NCBI GenBank assembly: GCA_937967455.1 | Contig: CALCJK010000003.1 | Coordinates: 124,001 to 188,000, forward strand | From: an uncultured bacterium | GTDB lineage: Bacteria > Bacteroidota > Ignavibacteria > UBA10030 > BY39 | DNA length: 64,000 bases | Direction of reading: 5' to 3' | In this document: positions 1 through 8,937 of the stretch, one piece after another | How the letters are laid out: each line of letters begins with the position of its first letter | How positions within the stretch are numbered: position 1 is the stretch's first letter | Notes under the pieces: generated by a model | What the model was told of the DNA's origin: nothing | Database searches by the model: none | Seen by the model: the letters and a program-made list of their open reading frames with translations, nothing else | Made by a program: the position numbers and the translations under genes

Positions 1-98
1 TGATAATTTCAAAAAAATTTCGTATAATATGTACAAATTAAATCGCTATAATTAATATTAATTAATCGTAACTAATTGAAAGAATAATAAGATAAATT

Positions 99-296
99 AT
101 GGAAGTTAAATCAAAAGCAAAAGTAATAGGTTTGGTAATTACTACGTGTCCTGCATGTCACAATCCAATTAATTTTGATAGGCAAACTACAAAAATTTGC
201 GCTTATTGCGAAACTGAAGTTCAAATAAATTTGGATAAGGTTGAGGTAAGTTTGAAAAGCCCAATCAATAAAAAGGTAAAACTTAATTTAAACTAA
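99..296 (+). CDS. Small zinc-ribbon protein, function unknown
   Basis: A 65-residue protein with two CxxC pairs (CPAC near residue 18 and CAYC near residue 34) that would bind one zinc ion as a zinc ribbon. The rest is basic and ends in a lysine-rich tail. I do not recognise a named family. It is followed at once by a strong hairpin terminator, so it is a separate transcription unit from the Fe-S operon. The ATG is the first in frame. A nucleic-acid or protein-binding role is only a guess from the fold. Confidence 0.6.
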   Translation: MEVKSKAKVIGLVITTCPACHNPINFDRQTTKICAYCETEVQINLDKVEVSLKSPINKKVKLNLN

Positions 297-300
297 ATTG

Positions 301-333
301 AAATATTTCTCTAGCAATAGAGAAATATTTTTT
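301..333 (+). terminator. Rho-independent terminator after the zinc-ribbon gene
   Basis: A perfect 13-bp stem (301-313 pairing with 318-330) closes a GCAA tetraloop and is followed by a T run. It lies 5 bp after the stop codon and separates the small gene from the Fe-S operon. Confidence 0.85.
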
Positions 334-345
334 GAATTAAAAATG

Positions 346-358
346 GACTAAAATAGTC
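346..358 (+). promoter_or_regulatory. IscR-type operator upstream of the Fe-S operon
   Basis: GACTA-AAA-TAGTC is a perfect 5-bp dyad ending 9 bp before the regulator's ATG. It matches the core of the type 1 IscR operator as I remember it (GACTAAAATAGTC). The outer flanks match only partly (GTAT on the right). A TTTG at 331-334 lies 19 bp upstream of TAGTCGTA (354-361), so the dyad would overlap a candidate -7 box. This suggests autorepression by the Rrf2 protein. Confidence 0.65.
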
Positions 359-367
359 GTATATAAA

Positions 368-775
368 ATGTTAAATTTTTCTAAAAAAATTGAATATGGT
401 TTGATTGCACTCAGATATATTGCATTAATAGGAGATGGCAATATTGTAACAGCTAAAGAGATTTCTGATAAATATAAAATTTCTTACGAACTATTAGCAA
501 AAGTCTTACAGAAATTAGCAAAGGCTGGCATAATTAATTCATTCTATGGGGTGAATGGTGGTTATACATTAGCCAAATCACCTGAAAAAATAAAATTGTC
601 GGAAGTAATTTTAGCGCTGGAAGGTAAGTCAAATATATCAATCGTCACTTGTAATTCTGATCAACCCGAATCATGCACAATTTTTGATAGATGCACTATC
701 AAAACTCCACTTAATAAAATTCAAAGTGTCATAAATAATATGTTTAGTGAAATAAGCATTTCGGAAATTTTATGA
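368..775 (+). CDS. Rrf2 family transcriptional regulator, IscR-like
   Basis: A 135-residue winged-helix protein. The N-terminal part (residues 1-75) is a typical Rrf2 DNA-binding domain with the conserved GVNGGYTLA wing. Three cysteines (C95, C103, C109) match the 2Fe-2S cluster ligands of IscR, although the first spacing is 8 rather than the usual 6 residues. It is the first gene of the Fe-S operon and overlaps the desulfurase gene by 4 bp (ATGA). With the operator at 346-358 this supports a cluster-sensing autoregulator of the operon. The alternative SufR-type role is less likely because SufR is longer. Confidence 0.88.
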   Translation: MLNFSKKIEYGLIALRYIALIGDGNIVTAKEISDKYKISYELLAKVLQKLAKAGIINSFYGVNGGYTLAKSPEKIKLSEVILALEGKSNISIVTCNSDQPESCTIFDRCTIKTPLNKIQSVINNMFSEISISEIL

Positions 776-1953
776 TGAAGATGATTTATATGGACAATCA
801 TGCGACCACTCAAATTGATCCTCGTGTTTTAGAGGTGATGCTACCTTATTTCACTGAACACTATGGAAACCCTGCAAGTAGACAGCACCGATTTGGCTGG
901 GTTGCTGAAGAGGCTGTCGAAGCAGCAAGAAACAAGATTGCAAAATTTTTAAATGCTGAACCAAATGAAATAATTTTTACCAGTGGAGCAACTGAATCAA
1001 ATAATCTTGCTATAAAAGGTATAGCTGAAGCTTATGCCTATAAAGGTAGGCATATAATAACAGTGGCAACTGAGCATAAATCAGTTTTGGATAGTTGTGA
1101 TCATTTAAGTAAAGCTGGTTTTAAAATTTCGTATTTACCAGTAGATCAATATGGCTTAGTGGATTTGAACATTCTTGAAAGAGAAATAAATAGTGATACT
1201 ATTTTGATTTCAGTAATGTATGCAAATAATGAGATTGGAACTATACAGAATATAAATGAGATCGCAAAAATTTCTACAGAAAGAAATATTATTTTTCATA
1301 CTGATGCAACACAAGCTGTTGGGAAATTGAAAATCGACTTAAAAAATTCTCAAATAGATTTGTTATCTTTTTCAGGACATAAGATTTATGGACCAAAAGG
1401 GATTGGTGTTTTGTATATTAAAAATAAATCTCCTAAGGTAAAATTAATTCCTCAAATGGATGGTGGTGGACACGAAAGGGGATTAAGATCGGGAACACTG
1501 AATGTTCCAGCAATTGTTGGATTAGCAAAAGCTTTAGAGCTATGCGACCAATTTATGGATGAGGAAAATAAAAGATTATCAGAATTTAGAAATAAAATGC
1601 AAACTGAATTTTTGGCAAATCTTGAAAATGTATTTCTAAATGGGCATCCTTCTCAAAGAATTCCTAATAATTTGAATATTAGTTTTCTCCATGTAGAGGA
1701 TACGGCGTTAATCATGGCATTAAAAGATATTGCGGTATCATCTGGATCAGCATGTTCAACTGCAAATGCACAAGGCTCTCATGTATTAAAGGCTTTAAGA
1801 TTAAGTGATAGTAGAATTCACTCAGCAATTAGATTCGGTTTGGGGAGATTTAATACCGCCGAAGAAGTTGATTATGTAATCGACAAAGTAATCGTTGAAG
1901 TAAAAAAGTTGCGAAAATTATCATTTTTTAAAAATAAAAAGGTTGAATTATGA
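772..1953 (+). CDS. iscS: Cysteine desulfurase, IscS/NifS type (group I)
   Basis: A 393-residue PLP enzyme that removes sulfur from cysteine for Fe-S cluster assembly. Visible motifs are the N-terminal MDNHATTQIDPRV, the PLP-aspartate region TDATQAVGK, the PLP lysine in SFSGHKIYGPKG, and the catalytic cysteine loop SSGSACSTAN that marks group I enzymes. It overlaps the regulator (ATGA) and the next gene (4 bp). A second, SufS-type desulfurase lies later in the same operon, so the division of labour between the two is open. NifS and IscS cannot be told apart reliably by eye. Confidence 0.93.
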   Translation: MMKMIYMDNHATTQIDPRVLEVMLPYFTEHYGNPASRQHRFGWVAEEAVEAARNKIAKFLNAEPNEIIFTSGATESNNLAIKGIAEAYAYKGRHIITVATEHKSVLDSCDHLSKAGFKISYLPVDQYGLVDLNILEREINSDTILISVMYANNEIGTIQNINEIAKISTERNIIFHTDATQAVGKLKIDLKNSQIDLLSFSGHKIYGPKGIGVLYIKNKSPKVKLIPQMDGGGHERGLRSGTLNVPAIVGLAKALELCDQFMDEENKRLSEFRNKMQTEFLANLENVFLNGHPSQRIPNNLNISFLHVEDTALIMALKDIAVSSGSACSTANAQGSHVLKALRLSDSRIHSAIRFGLGRFNTAEEVDYVIDKVIVEVKKLRKLSFFKNKKVEL

Positions 1954-2270
1954 AATCTTTAGAAAAATACTCCGATTTTATTATATCAAATCAGAAGGAA
2001 TTTATAAAGTTTATGAAATCTAAATTTCCAATGTTTCATAAATCTAATGTTTTTTTGCAAGATTTTTATTATGGCATTTACGATTTCTTAAAAGATAAAG
2101 GTAAAAAAATTAGATTTGGCATGTGCGTTGAAATATTCCCTAAAGTAGTACAATATTTTGAAAAGGAAAACATCTTAAAGAAAATAGACGATCGAACCTG
2201 GATGTTAAATTACATTGAATTTTTAACTCCACGTGTTACTCAAAAAGAAAACTTAGAAACAAAACAATAA
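1950..2270 (+). CDS. Unrecognised 106-residue protein in the Fe-S operon
   Basis: This soluble, basic and aromatic-rich small protein has no signal peptide and a single cysteine (in [10 protein letters not shown]). I do not recognise the family. It overlaps iscS by 4 bp and ends 11 bp before sufC, so it is almost certainly co-translated with the Fe-S assembly genes. The central stretch [19 protein letters not shown] suggests helices. A role as an accessory or adaptor factor for the assembly machinery is an inference from position only. Confidence 0.8.
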   Translation: MKSLEKYSDFIISNQKEFIKFMKSKFPMFHKSNVFLQDFYYGIYDFLKDKGKKIRFGMCVEIFPKVVQYFEKENILKKIDDRTWMLNYIEFLTPRVTQKENLETKQ

Positions 2271-2281
2271 TAGAGGAAATA

Positions 2282-3082
2282 ATGGAAAAATTACTTGAAA
2301 TAAAAGATCTTCATGTTGAGGTAGAGAATAATGAAATTTTAAAGGGTTTATCCCTTACAATAAACCGAGGTGAAATTCATGCTATAATGGGACCTAATGG
2401 ATCAGGCAAAAGTACACTGGCAAATACCTTGATGGGACATCCGAACTACAAAGTAACAAAAGGTGAAATAATTTTTAAAGGGCAGAATATTCTGGAATTG
2501 GGACCTGATGAAAGAGCCGCACTTGGTTTGTTTTTAGCATTTCAGTATCCACACGAAGTTCCTGGAGTTACGCTTTTTAATTTTCTACGAACGGCTGTGA
2601 ATTCAATTCAAAAGAAAAGAACAGGTGAGGATATTGAGAAAGACCGTAAAAAATCAGCATCCTCAATACTGCAATTCAGCAAAAAATTAAATGAATATAT
2701 GAAACTCTTGGGTATTGAAGAGTCATTTAGTAAAAGATATGTAAACGAAGGTTTTTCTGGTGGTGAGAAAAAGAGAGCAGAAATTCTGCAACTTGCGATG
2801 CTTAAACCAGATCTCGCAATACTTGATGAAACGGATTCAGGACTTGATATAGATGCTCTAAAATTAGTCTCAGAAGGTGTAAACAAAATTACCACAACAG
2901 AACAAAGTATACTCGTTATTACGCACTATCAACGTTTACTTGATTACATTAAGCCAGATTTTGTTCATGTTTTGGTTGATGGGAAATTGGTGATGTCTGA
3001 TGGTCCAGAATTAGCTCTAAAATTAGAAGAGAAAGGTTATGATTGGGTACGTGATCAAGTAGATACATCAATTATAAATTAA
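2282..3082 (+). CDS. sufC: Fe-S assembly ATPase SufC
   Basis: A 266-residue ABC-type ATPase that forms the SufBCD scaffold complex. It shows Walker [10 protein letters not shown], the Suf-type signature [11 protein letters not shown] and Walker [13 protein letters not shown]. The length is close to the family norm of about 250, with a slightly longer segment near residues 110-135. The start is preceded by an AGAGGA ribosome-binding site. It is followed 16 bp later by sufB. Confidence 0.96.
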   Translation: MEKLLEIKDLHVEVENNEILKGLSLTINRGEIHAIMGPNGSGKSTLANTLMGHPNYKVTKGEIIFKGQNILELGPDERAALGLFLAFQYPHEVPGVTLFNFLRTAVNSIQKKRTGEDIEKDRKKSASSILQFSKKLNEYMKLLGIEESFSKRYVNEGFSGGEKKRAEILQLAMLKPDLAILDETDSGLDIDALKLVSEGVNKITTTEQSILVITHYQRLLDYIKPDFVHVLVDGKLVMSDGPELALKLEEKGYDWVRDQVDTSIIN

Positions 3083-3098
3083 AAAATGAGGATTAATT

Positions 3099-4511
3099 AT
3101 GAATACAGATATATTAAACATAGATCGCAAAGAAACATATAAACAAAAATATGGTTTTTTTGATAAAGATACATTTGTTTACAGGACTAAGAAAGGTCTA
3201 TCAGCTGATGTAGTAAAGGAAATTTCTGGGTTGAAGGATGAGCCTGAATGGATGTTAAAATTCCGATTAAGAGCTCTAGAAATTTTTATGAAAAAACCTA
3301 TGCCTAATTTTGGTGGGGATCTAAGTCAATTAAATTTTGATGAAATATATTATTACATCAAACCATCTGATAGGAAAGGTAGAACCTGGGATGAAGTTCC
3401 AGAAAAGGTTAAAAATACATTTGAGAAGTTGGGAATTCCGGAAGCAGAAAGAAAATTCCTCGCTGGTGTTGAAGCTCAATATGATTCTGAAAGTGTCTAT
3501 AGTAGTTTAAAAGGACAGTGGGAAAAACTTGGTGTAATTTTTTGTAGTACAGATGAGGCATTAAAAAATTATCCGGATATTCTTAAACAATATTTTGGGA
3601 CGATTATTCCTCCAGCTGATAATAAATTTGCAGCTCTTAATAGTGCAGTCTGGAGTGGTGGATCATTTATTTATGTACCTACCGGTGTGCATGTGGACAT
3701 ACCGCTGCAAGCGTATTTTAGGATAAATTCTGAAAGTGCTGGACAATTTGAGAGAACATTGATAATTGCAGAACCAGGTAGTTTTGTGCATTATGTTGAA
3801 GGTTGTACTGCACCTGTCTATGCTGTTGATGCATTGCATAGTGCTGTTGTAGAAATTATTGTAAAAGAAGGTGCACGTGTTAGGTATACAACTATACAAA
3901 ATTGGTCTGATAATGTTTATAATCTTGTGACCAAACGATCTGCTGTTTATAAAGATGCAACTATGGAATGGGTTGATGGAAATATTGGAAGTAAACTTAC
4001 AATGAAATATCCAGCTGTTTATTTAATGGAAAAGGGCGCACACGGGGAAGTACTTTCAGTTGCTTATGCTGGTGATGGTCAACATCAAGATACAGGTGGA
4101 AAGGCAATCCATTATGCACCACATACTTCATCTATAATTACATCTAAATCTATTAGTAAAGGTACCGGTAGAGCAAGTTATCGGGGTTTGTTGAAAGTTG
4201 TAAAAGACGCAAAGGGTTCAAAATCAAGTGTTAAATGTGATGCACTTTTATTAGATGATACTTCCCGTAGTGATACATACCCAAAGATTGAAATTGATGA
4301 AGATGAAGTTCAAATCGGACACGAAGCTACTGTAAGCAGAGTTGGTGAAGAACAACTATTTTATTTGCAAAGCCGTGGATTATCTGAGGAACAGGCAACA
4401 GCTTTGATCGTCAGCGGTTTTATTGAACCTATTGTGCGTGAGCTACCTATGGAGTATGCGGTAGAACTCAATCGTTTAATTGCTCTTGAAATGGAAGGTT
4501 CGGTCGGCTAA
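3099..4511 (+). CDS. sufB: Fe-S assembly scaffold SufB
   Basis: A 470-residue core component of SufBCD on which clusters are built. The sequence is a textbook Suf[10 protein letters not shown] near the N terminus, [18 protein letters not shown], the central beta-helix with VEGCTAPVY, and the C-terminal [20 protein letters not shown] block. The length is normal. A TGAGGA ribosome-binding site precedes the ATG. Confidence 0.97.
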   Translation: MNTDILNIDRKETYKQKYGFFDKDTFVYRTKKGLSADVVKEISGLKDEPEWMLKFRLRALEIFMKKPMPNFGGDLSQLNFDEIYYYIKPSDRKGRTWDEVPEKVKNTFEKLGIPEAERKFLAGVEAQYDSESVYSSLKGQWEKLGVIFCSTDEALKNYPDILKQYFGTIIPPADNKFAALNSAVWSGGSFIYVPTGVHVDIPLQAYFRINSESAGQFERTLIIAEPGSFVHYVEGCTAPVYAVDALHSAVVEIIVKEGARVRYTTIQNWSDNVYNLVTKRSAVYKDATMEWVDGNIGSKLTMKYPAVYLMEKGAHGEVLSVAYAGDGQHQDTGGKAIHYAPHTSSIITSKSISKGTGRASYRGLLKVVKDAKGSKSSVKCDALLLDDTSRSDTYPKIEIDEDEVQIGHEATVSRVGEEQLFYLQSRGLSEEQATALIVSGFIEPIVRELPMEYAVELNRLIALEMEGSVG

Positions 4512-4543
4512 TTTTTTAATTATAAATTGGAAACTTTATTCTT

Positions 4544-5800
4544 ATGATACCAGATAAATATATAATTCAACAGATTTCTAAGTCAAACAATGAGCCAGAA
4601 TGGCTTTTAAATAAAAGAATTGAAGCATTCGACAAATTTACTAATACACCAATAAAAATTTCTCGCCGCCTCGACTATTCTAAATTTAATATAGAGAACT
4701 ATGAATTTCTCGAAAACGGAGAAACTAGTTTTAATGAAGCATATATAAATGGTAAAATATCAAATAGCATTTACAAGAAAGCAAAAGAAAGATCTCTAAT
4801 ACAAATTGGGAAAAAATCAGTTAATCATCTCAATATCAATGGTCTTATTTTAAAGGATGTTAGAACTATCCTTCAGGAAAATTCATCTCTTATAGAAAAA
4901 TATTATAATAACTCTAAAAGTGATCAGCTTGAGTTATACAATTATGCTTATTGGCAGAATGGGTACTTCCTTTATGTTCCTGAAAAATTAGAAGTTGAGT
5001 TACCGTTACAGTATATATTAATCAATAATAATGAAGGTAAAGCAATATTCTTAAACAATTTTATTGTATTAGAAAAGGGGAGCAAAGTCACATTCATAGA
5101 TTCTCAAATTTCTGTTAAAACAAATAAAGATTCATTGGTTAACAGTATGCTAAATGTTTACCTTGCTGATGGGGCACATCTGGATTATATAAGCATTCAA
5201 GAATATGGTAATAATATTAATTCTATAAATAACAAAAAGTTTTTCTTGCAAAAAGACGCAGTTATTAATTGGTTCGAGCTTGTGTTTGGTGGTAGAGCAA
5301 CACAGAACAACTACCAGGCGAATCTTTTACAAAATGGTGCTCAAGCTTATATGCAGGGTATATATTTTGCGGGTAAAGATCAACAGATGCAATTTAATAC
5401 TGCTCAATTGCATCACGTAGGTTATACCAAAAGTGACTTACTTTATATCGGAGCATTAAGAGATAATGCTATAACAAGTTATGAGGGTATAATTCGTGTA
5501 AGTAAAGGTGCTCAAAAAACCGATGCATATCAAAAAAATAAAAATTTGATTTTATCAAAGGAAGCCCACGCTGATTCTGAACCACTTTTAGAAATTCTGG
5601 CTAATGATGTGAGGTGCACACATGGTGCTACAGTGGCTCCAATCGATCCTGATGATCTTTTCTACTTAATGAGTCGCGGAATAGAAAGAGATTTAGCAAA
5701 AAAATTGTTAATTTCTGGATTTTTTAGTGAAGTATCACAAAAAATTCCAATAGCTGAAATTAAAGATGCAATTCAAGCACACATAGAAGAAAATATTTGA
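4544..5800 (+). CDS. sufD: Fe-S assembly protein SufD
   Basis: A 418-residue SufB paralogue and partner in SufBCD. It keeps the C-terminal signature CTHGATVAPIDPDDLFYLMSRG, including the histidine of the HGAT motif. The N-terminal half is more divergent than SufB, which is usual for SufD. It sits between sufB and the Rieske gene, 32 bp after sufB. Confidence 0.95.
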   Translation: MIPDKYIIQQISKSNNEPEWLLNKRIEAFDKFTNTPIKISRRLDYSKFNIENYEFLENGETSFNEAYINGKISNSIYKKAKERSLIQIGKKSVNHLNINGLILKDVRTILQENSSLIEKYYNNSKSDQLELYNYAYWQNGYFLYVPEKLEVELPLQYILINNNEGKAIFLNNFIVLEKGSKVTFIDSQISVKTNKDSLVNSMLNVYLADGAHLDYISIQEYGNNINSINNKKFFLQKDAVINWFELVFGGRATQNNYQANLLQNGAQAYMQGIYFAGKDQQMQFNTAQLHHVGYTKSDLLYIGALRDNAITSYEGIIRVSKGAQKTDAYQKNKNLILSKEAHADSEPLLEILANDVRCTHGATVAPIDPDDLFYLMSRGIERDLAKKLLISGFFSEVSQKIPIAEIKDAIQAHIEENI

Positions 5801-5831
5801 TTTAACTTTGATTTGTCTTAAATTTAAACCT

Positions 5832-6137
5832 ATGAATATTGAAGTCCACGATTATATAAAGAATTTGAATGAGAATGAAAAAAAAATTTTAATAATTGAT
5901 GATTATAAAATTTTGTTAGTGAATCATAATGGTAAAATATATGCAATCGATGCTACCTGCACACATGAGGATGAATCTTTAGAGGATGGTTATATTGATG
6001 ATGAATGTATTGAATGTCCAAAGCATGGTGCTAAGTTTGAGCTGAAGACAGGTGAAGTTAGATCTCTTCCTGCTTTTAAACCGTTAAAAACATATGAGAT
6101 AGTACTTGAAAATGGTAAATATTTTTTGAGAATATAA
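5832..6137 (+). CDS. Rieske-type 2Fe-2S ferredoxin of the suf operon
   Basis: A small electron-transfer protein of about 101 residues with one Rieske domain. The cluster ligands are visible as CTHEDES and, 16 residues after that histidine, CPKHGAKF (C-x-H...C-x2-H). A longer frame begins at TTG 5808, but ATG 5832 gives a more normal N terminus (MNIEVHDYI) and is preferred. It is one base from sufS. Rieske ferredoxins are often found inside suf operons and may donate electrons for cluster assembly, which here is an inference. Confidence 0.9.
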   Translation: MNIEVHDYIKNLNENEKKILIIDDYKILLVNHNGKIYAIDATCTHEDESLEDGYIDDECIECPKHGAKFELKTGEVRSLPAFKPLKTYEIVLENGKYFLRI

Positions 6138-6138
6138 A

Positions 6139-7365
6139 ATGTTAGATGTAGCAAAAATTAAAGAAGATTTTCCAATATTTCAGCGAATAATTAAAGGTAA
6201 AAATCTAATTTATCTTGATAGTGCGGCGACTACACAAAAACCAAAGCAGGTAATAGAGGCGATTTCTAATTATTATAAATACAACAATGCTAATGTTCAT
6301 CGTGGTGCATACACATTAAGCGAAGAATCAACAGCGATGTATGAGAATGCCAGACAAATAGCCGCAGAATTTATAAATGCATCTTCGAGTCGGTCTATCG
6401 TATTTACGAGAAACGCTACAGAAGCAATTAATCTCGTTGCAAATGCTTGGGGTTTAGAATATTTTAAGCCAAACGATGAAATTCTTTTAACTCAGATGGA
6501 GCATCACAGTAATCTTATACCATGGCAGCTTATTGCCAAAAAAACTGGGGCAAAGTTAAAATTTATATATCTTGATCAAAATGGAAAACTGGATTTGAGA
6601 GATATAAATGATAAAATTAATAAGAATACAAAATTTGTTTCGCTTGTACAGATTTCCAATTCCTTAGGTACAATTAATCCAGTGAAATATATTATTAAAC
6701 TGGCTCATACTTACAATGTTCCCATTATGATAGATGCCACGCAGAGCGTTCCACACACTAATGTTGATGTCCAAGAGCTTGATTGCGATTTTCTTGTTTT
6801 TTCTGGTCATAAAATGCTTGGACCTACGGGGATTGGTGTTTTATATGGTAAAGAAGATTTTCTAGATAAAATGCCACCATATATGGGAGGTGGAGAAATG
6901 ATTAACGAAGTTCACTTAGATTGGGCAGATTATAGAAGTATTCCCTGGAAGTTCGAAGCTGGTACACCAAACATATCGGGGGCTATAGGATTAGCAGCAG
7001 CTATTAAATATATAAATTCCATTGGAAAAAAAAATATTGAACAACATGAAAAAACATTAACAAAGTTTGCAATTGAAGAGCTGACAAAAATAGATGGCGT
7101 TGAAATTTATGGTCCTTTGGATGATCGAGGACCACTTGTTGCTTTTAACATTAAAAATGTTCACCCACATGATGTCTCCACAATACTTGATGAGTTCGGT
7201 GTAGCGATTAGGGCAGGTCATCATTGTACTCAACCGATAATGCAATGGTTAAATGTTCCAGCTACAGTACGTGCAAGTTTTTACATATACAATTCGCTGG
7301 ATGATATAGATGTTCTAATTAGAGGTATTAAGAAAACTAAGGAGATTTTTGCAAGTGTCAGTTGA
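6139..7365 (+). CDS. sufS: Cysteine desulfurase SufS (group II)
   Basis: A 408-residue PLP enzyme of the SufS/CsdA type. Motifs are YLDSAATTQKP, the region around VHRGAYTLS, the PLP lysine in FSGHKMLGPTGIGVLYG, and the catalytic cysteine in RAGHHCTQPIMQWL, which is the short group II loop. Paired with SufU immediately downstream, as in Gram-positive suf operons. It is the second desulfurase in this operon. Confidence 0.96.
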   Translation: MLDVAKIKEDFPIFQRIIKGKNLIYLDSAATTQKPKQVIEAISNYYKYNNANVHRGAYTLSEESTAMYENARQIAAEFINASSSRSIVFTRNATEAINLVANAWGLEYFKPNDEILLTQMEHHSNLIPWQLIAKKTGAKLKFIYLDQNGKLDLRDINDKINKNTKFVSLVQISNSLGTINPVKYIIKLAHTYNVPIMIDATQSVPHTNVDVQELDCDFLVFSGHKMLGPTGIGVLYGKEDFLDKMPPYMGGGEMINEVHLDWADYRSIPWKFEAGTPNISGAIGLAAAIKYINSIGKKNIEQHEKTLTKFAIEELTKIDGVEIYGPLDDRGPLVAFNIKNVHPHDVSTILDEFGVAIRAGHHCTQPIMQWLNVPATVRASFYIYNSLDDIDVLIRGIKKTKEIFASVS

Positions 7366-7801
7366 AGATTTGTATTCTGAAATAGTCCTCGAGCATTATA
7401 AAGAGCCCCATAATGTAGGTGAAATTGAATACCCCGAAATTTTTGCTAAAGGTTTTAATGAATCCTGTGGGGATGATATAAAAATATTTGCAAAAGTAAA
7501 AAATAACATTATAGAAGATATAAAATTTTTAGGGAAAGGTTGTGCAATCAGCCAATCATCTGCCTCGATGATGACAGACCTAATAAAAGGCAAAACACTG
7601 GATGAAGTTAAGGAATTTATAAAAAATTTTAATAAAAAAATTACAGGGGAAGAAGAATTCCCTGAAAACTCTGAGGAATGGTTTGAATTATCAGCGCTTA
7701 AAGGAGTAATAAAGTTTCCAATCAGAGTCAAGTGTGCTAGTTTGGCTTGGCATACTTTATCGCAAGGAATAAAAGATTTTGAAAATAAACAAAAAAAATA
7801 A
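7355..7801 (+). CDS. sufU: Sulfur relay protein SufU
   Basis: A zinc-dependent sulfurtransferase that takes persulfide sulfur from SufS. IscU-fold ligands are visible: C38 and D40 (ESCGDD), C63 (GKGCAISQ) and C127 (RVKCASLAW). The roughly 20-residue insert before the last cysteine is the feature that separates SufU from IscU. The frame can start at TTG 7349, but GTG 7355 lies 9 bp after the AGGAG at 7341-7345 and is preferred. It overlaps sufS by 11 bp. Confidence 0.92.
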   Translation: MSVEDLYSEIVLEHYKEPHNVGEIEYPEIFAKGFNESCGDDIKIFAKVKNNIIEDIKFLGKGCAISQSSASMMTDLIKGKTLDEVKEFIKNFNKKITGEEEFPENSEEWFELSALKGVIKFPIRVKCASLAWHTLSQGIKDFENKQKK

Positions 7802-7810
7802 GGAGAAAAA

Positions 7811-8161
7811 ATGAACAACTCTAATTCATCACAATTGTCACCGGTTGAGCTAACCGAAAACGCAGTAAATGAAATAAACAAGATTAAAAATGCAAATAAT
7901 GTACCTGAAAATTATGGTTTACGCCTAGGAGTCAGAAGCGGGGGTTGTTGTGGTTTCGAATATATATTAGGATTCGAAAATAATATTCAGGAAAACGATA
8001 ATGTTTATGAATATAATGGTATAAAAATAATTATAGATCAAAATAGTTTGTATTTTTTAAGTGGCGCAAAATTGGATTTTCAAATTAATGAATACGGTCA
8101 GGGTTTCGTTTTTCAGAACCTGCAAAACGATTTTGGAAGTAGTTGTGATTGTGAAAATTGA
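7811..8161 (+). CDS. A-type Fe-S carrier, SufA/ErpA-like
   Basis: A 116-residue HesB/IscA-family protein that passes Fe-S clusters to target proteins. The first cysteine region is SGGCCGFEYIL, and the C-terminal pair is CDC within GSSCDCEN. Family members usually carry CGCG there, so a glycine has become aspartate and the tail is shortened, although both cysteines remain. It is the last gene of the Fe-S operon and has a good AAGGAGA ribosome-binding site. Confidence 0.9.
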   Translation: MNNSNSSQLSPVELTENAVNEINKIKNANNVPENYGLRLGVRSGGCCGFEYILGFENNIQENDNVYEYNGIKIIIDQNSLYFLSGAKLDFQINEYGQGFVFQNLQNDFGSSCDCEN

Positions 8162-8232
8162 AATTGTTAATTAATTATATGCATTAACACTTAAAATAAA
8201 CATAAACAATAACAATAAAGGAGAATTAAAAT

Positions 8233-8865
8233 ATGTCTTACGAATGGAAATTCAATAAAAGACCATATACAGATGAAGAAGCAAAACAAATTTTAAAAGA
8301 TGTTGTAAGTCCTGAAACAACTGATTGGCATTATAATGTCCATCAAAAAGGATATGTAACTGCATTAAACAATATCGAAAAGGCTCTTGAAAAAGCTGAT
8401 CGAAGTGCAGCAAATGGCAATTATAGCGAAATTGGTGAATTAAAGAGAAGATTCACCTGGAATCATTCAGGAGCTCTATTGCATGAAATATATTGGGAAT
8501 GCCTCGGTGGCGATGGAGACCCTAAAAAAGGGACAGAGATTCTTTCTGCAATTGAAAAAGAATTTGGTTCGTTTGAGAACTGGAAAACAGATTTTAAAGC
8601 TACCGCTATATCAGCAAAATTGAGTGGTTGGGGACTATTAGTTTATGATGCTCTTTATTCACAGAGATTATTAAATGTCCTTGTTGATGAACATCAATAT
8701 GGCGCAATTTGGGGTGGTATTCCACTAATTGCTCTCGATGTTTTTGAACATGCTTATTATCATAAAGATGGTGCTAAAAGAGCCGTTTATATAGATAATG
8801 TAATTTCACATCTTAACTGGGAAAGAATCAATGAAAGATACAAAAAACTAATTTTACACAAGTAA
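8233..8865 (+). CDS. Superoxide dismutase, Fe/Mn type
   Basis: A 210-residue cytoplasmic enzyme that dismutates superoxide. Metal ligands are visible as H33 in WHYNVHQKGYV, a histidine in LLHEIYWE, and Asp and His in LDVFEHAYY. Family features such as GWGLLVYD and WGGIPLIALD are present. There is no signal peptide. The metal cannot be decided by eye. The AAAGGAG ribosome-binding site fixes the start. The position right after the Fe-S operon fits protection of clusters from oxidative damage. Confidence 0.95.
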   Translation: MSYEWKFNKRPYTDEEAKQILKDVVSPETTDWHYNVHQKGYVTALNNIEKALEKADRSAANGNYSEIGELKRRFTWNHSGALLHEIYWECLGGDGDPKKGTEILSAIEKEFGSFENWKTDFKATAISAKLSGWGLLVYDALYSQRLLNVLVDEHQYGAIWGGIPLIALDVFEHAYYHKDGAKRAVYIDNVISHLNWERINERYKKLILHK

Positions 8866-8875
8866 ATCTAATAAT

Positions 8876-8909
8876 AAAAAAGGTCTTCCAACTTTGGAAG
8901 ACCTTTTTT
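8876..8909. terminator. Bidirectional terminator
   Basis: A stem of GGTCTTCC (8882-8889) with GGAAGACC (8896-8903), extended by A:T pairs on both sides, ends in an A run on the left and a T run on the right. It sits between two convergent genes (superoxide dismutase and subtilase) and can stop transcription in both directions. Confidence 0.9.
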
Positions 8910-8937
8910 ATAAATCTTTGATAGTTTCAATAATAAG

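Noticed and set aside
7396-7881. 161-residue minus-strand ORF opposite sufU
   Set aside because: It mirrors two well-identified suf genes, has no family resemblance and no ribosome-binding site; typical shadow of AT-rich coding sequence.
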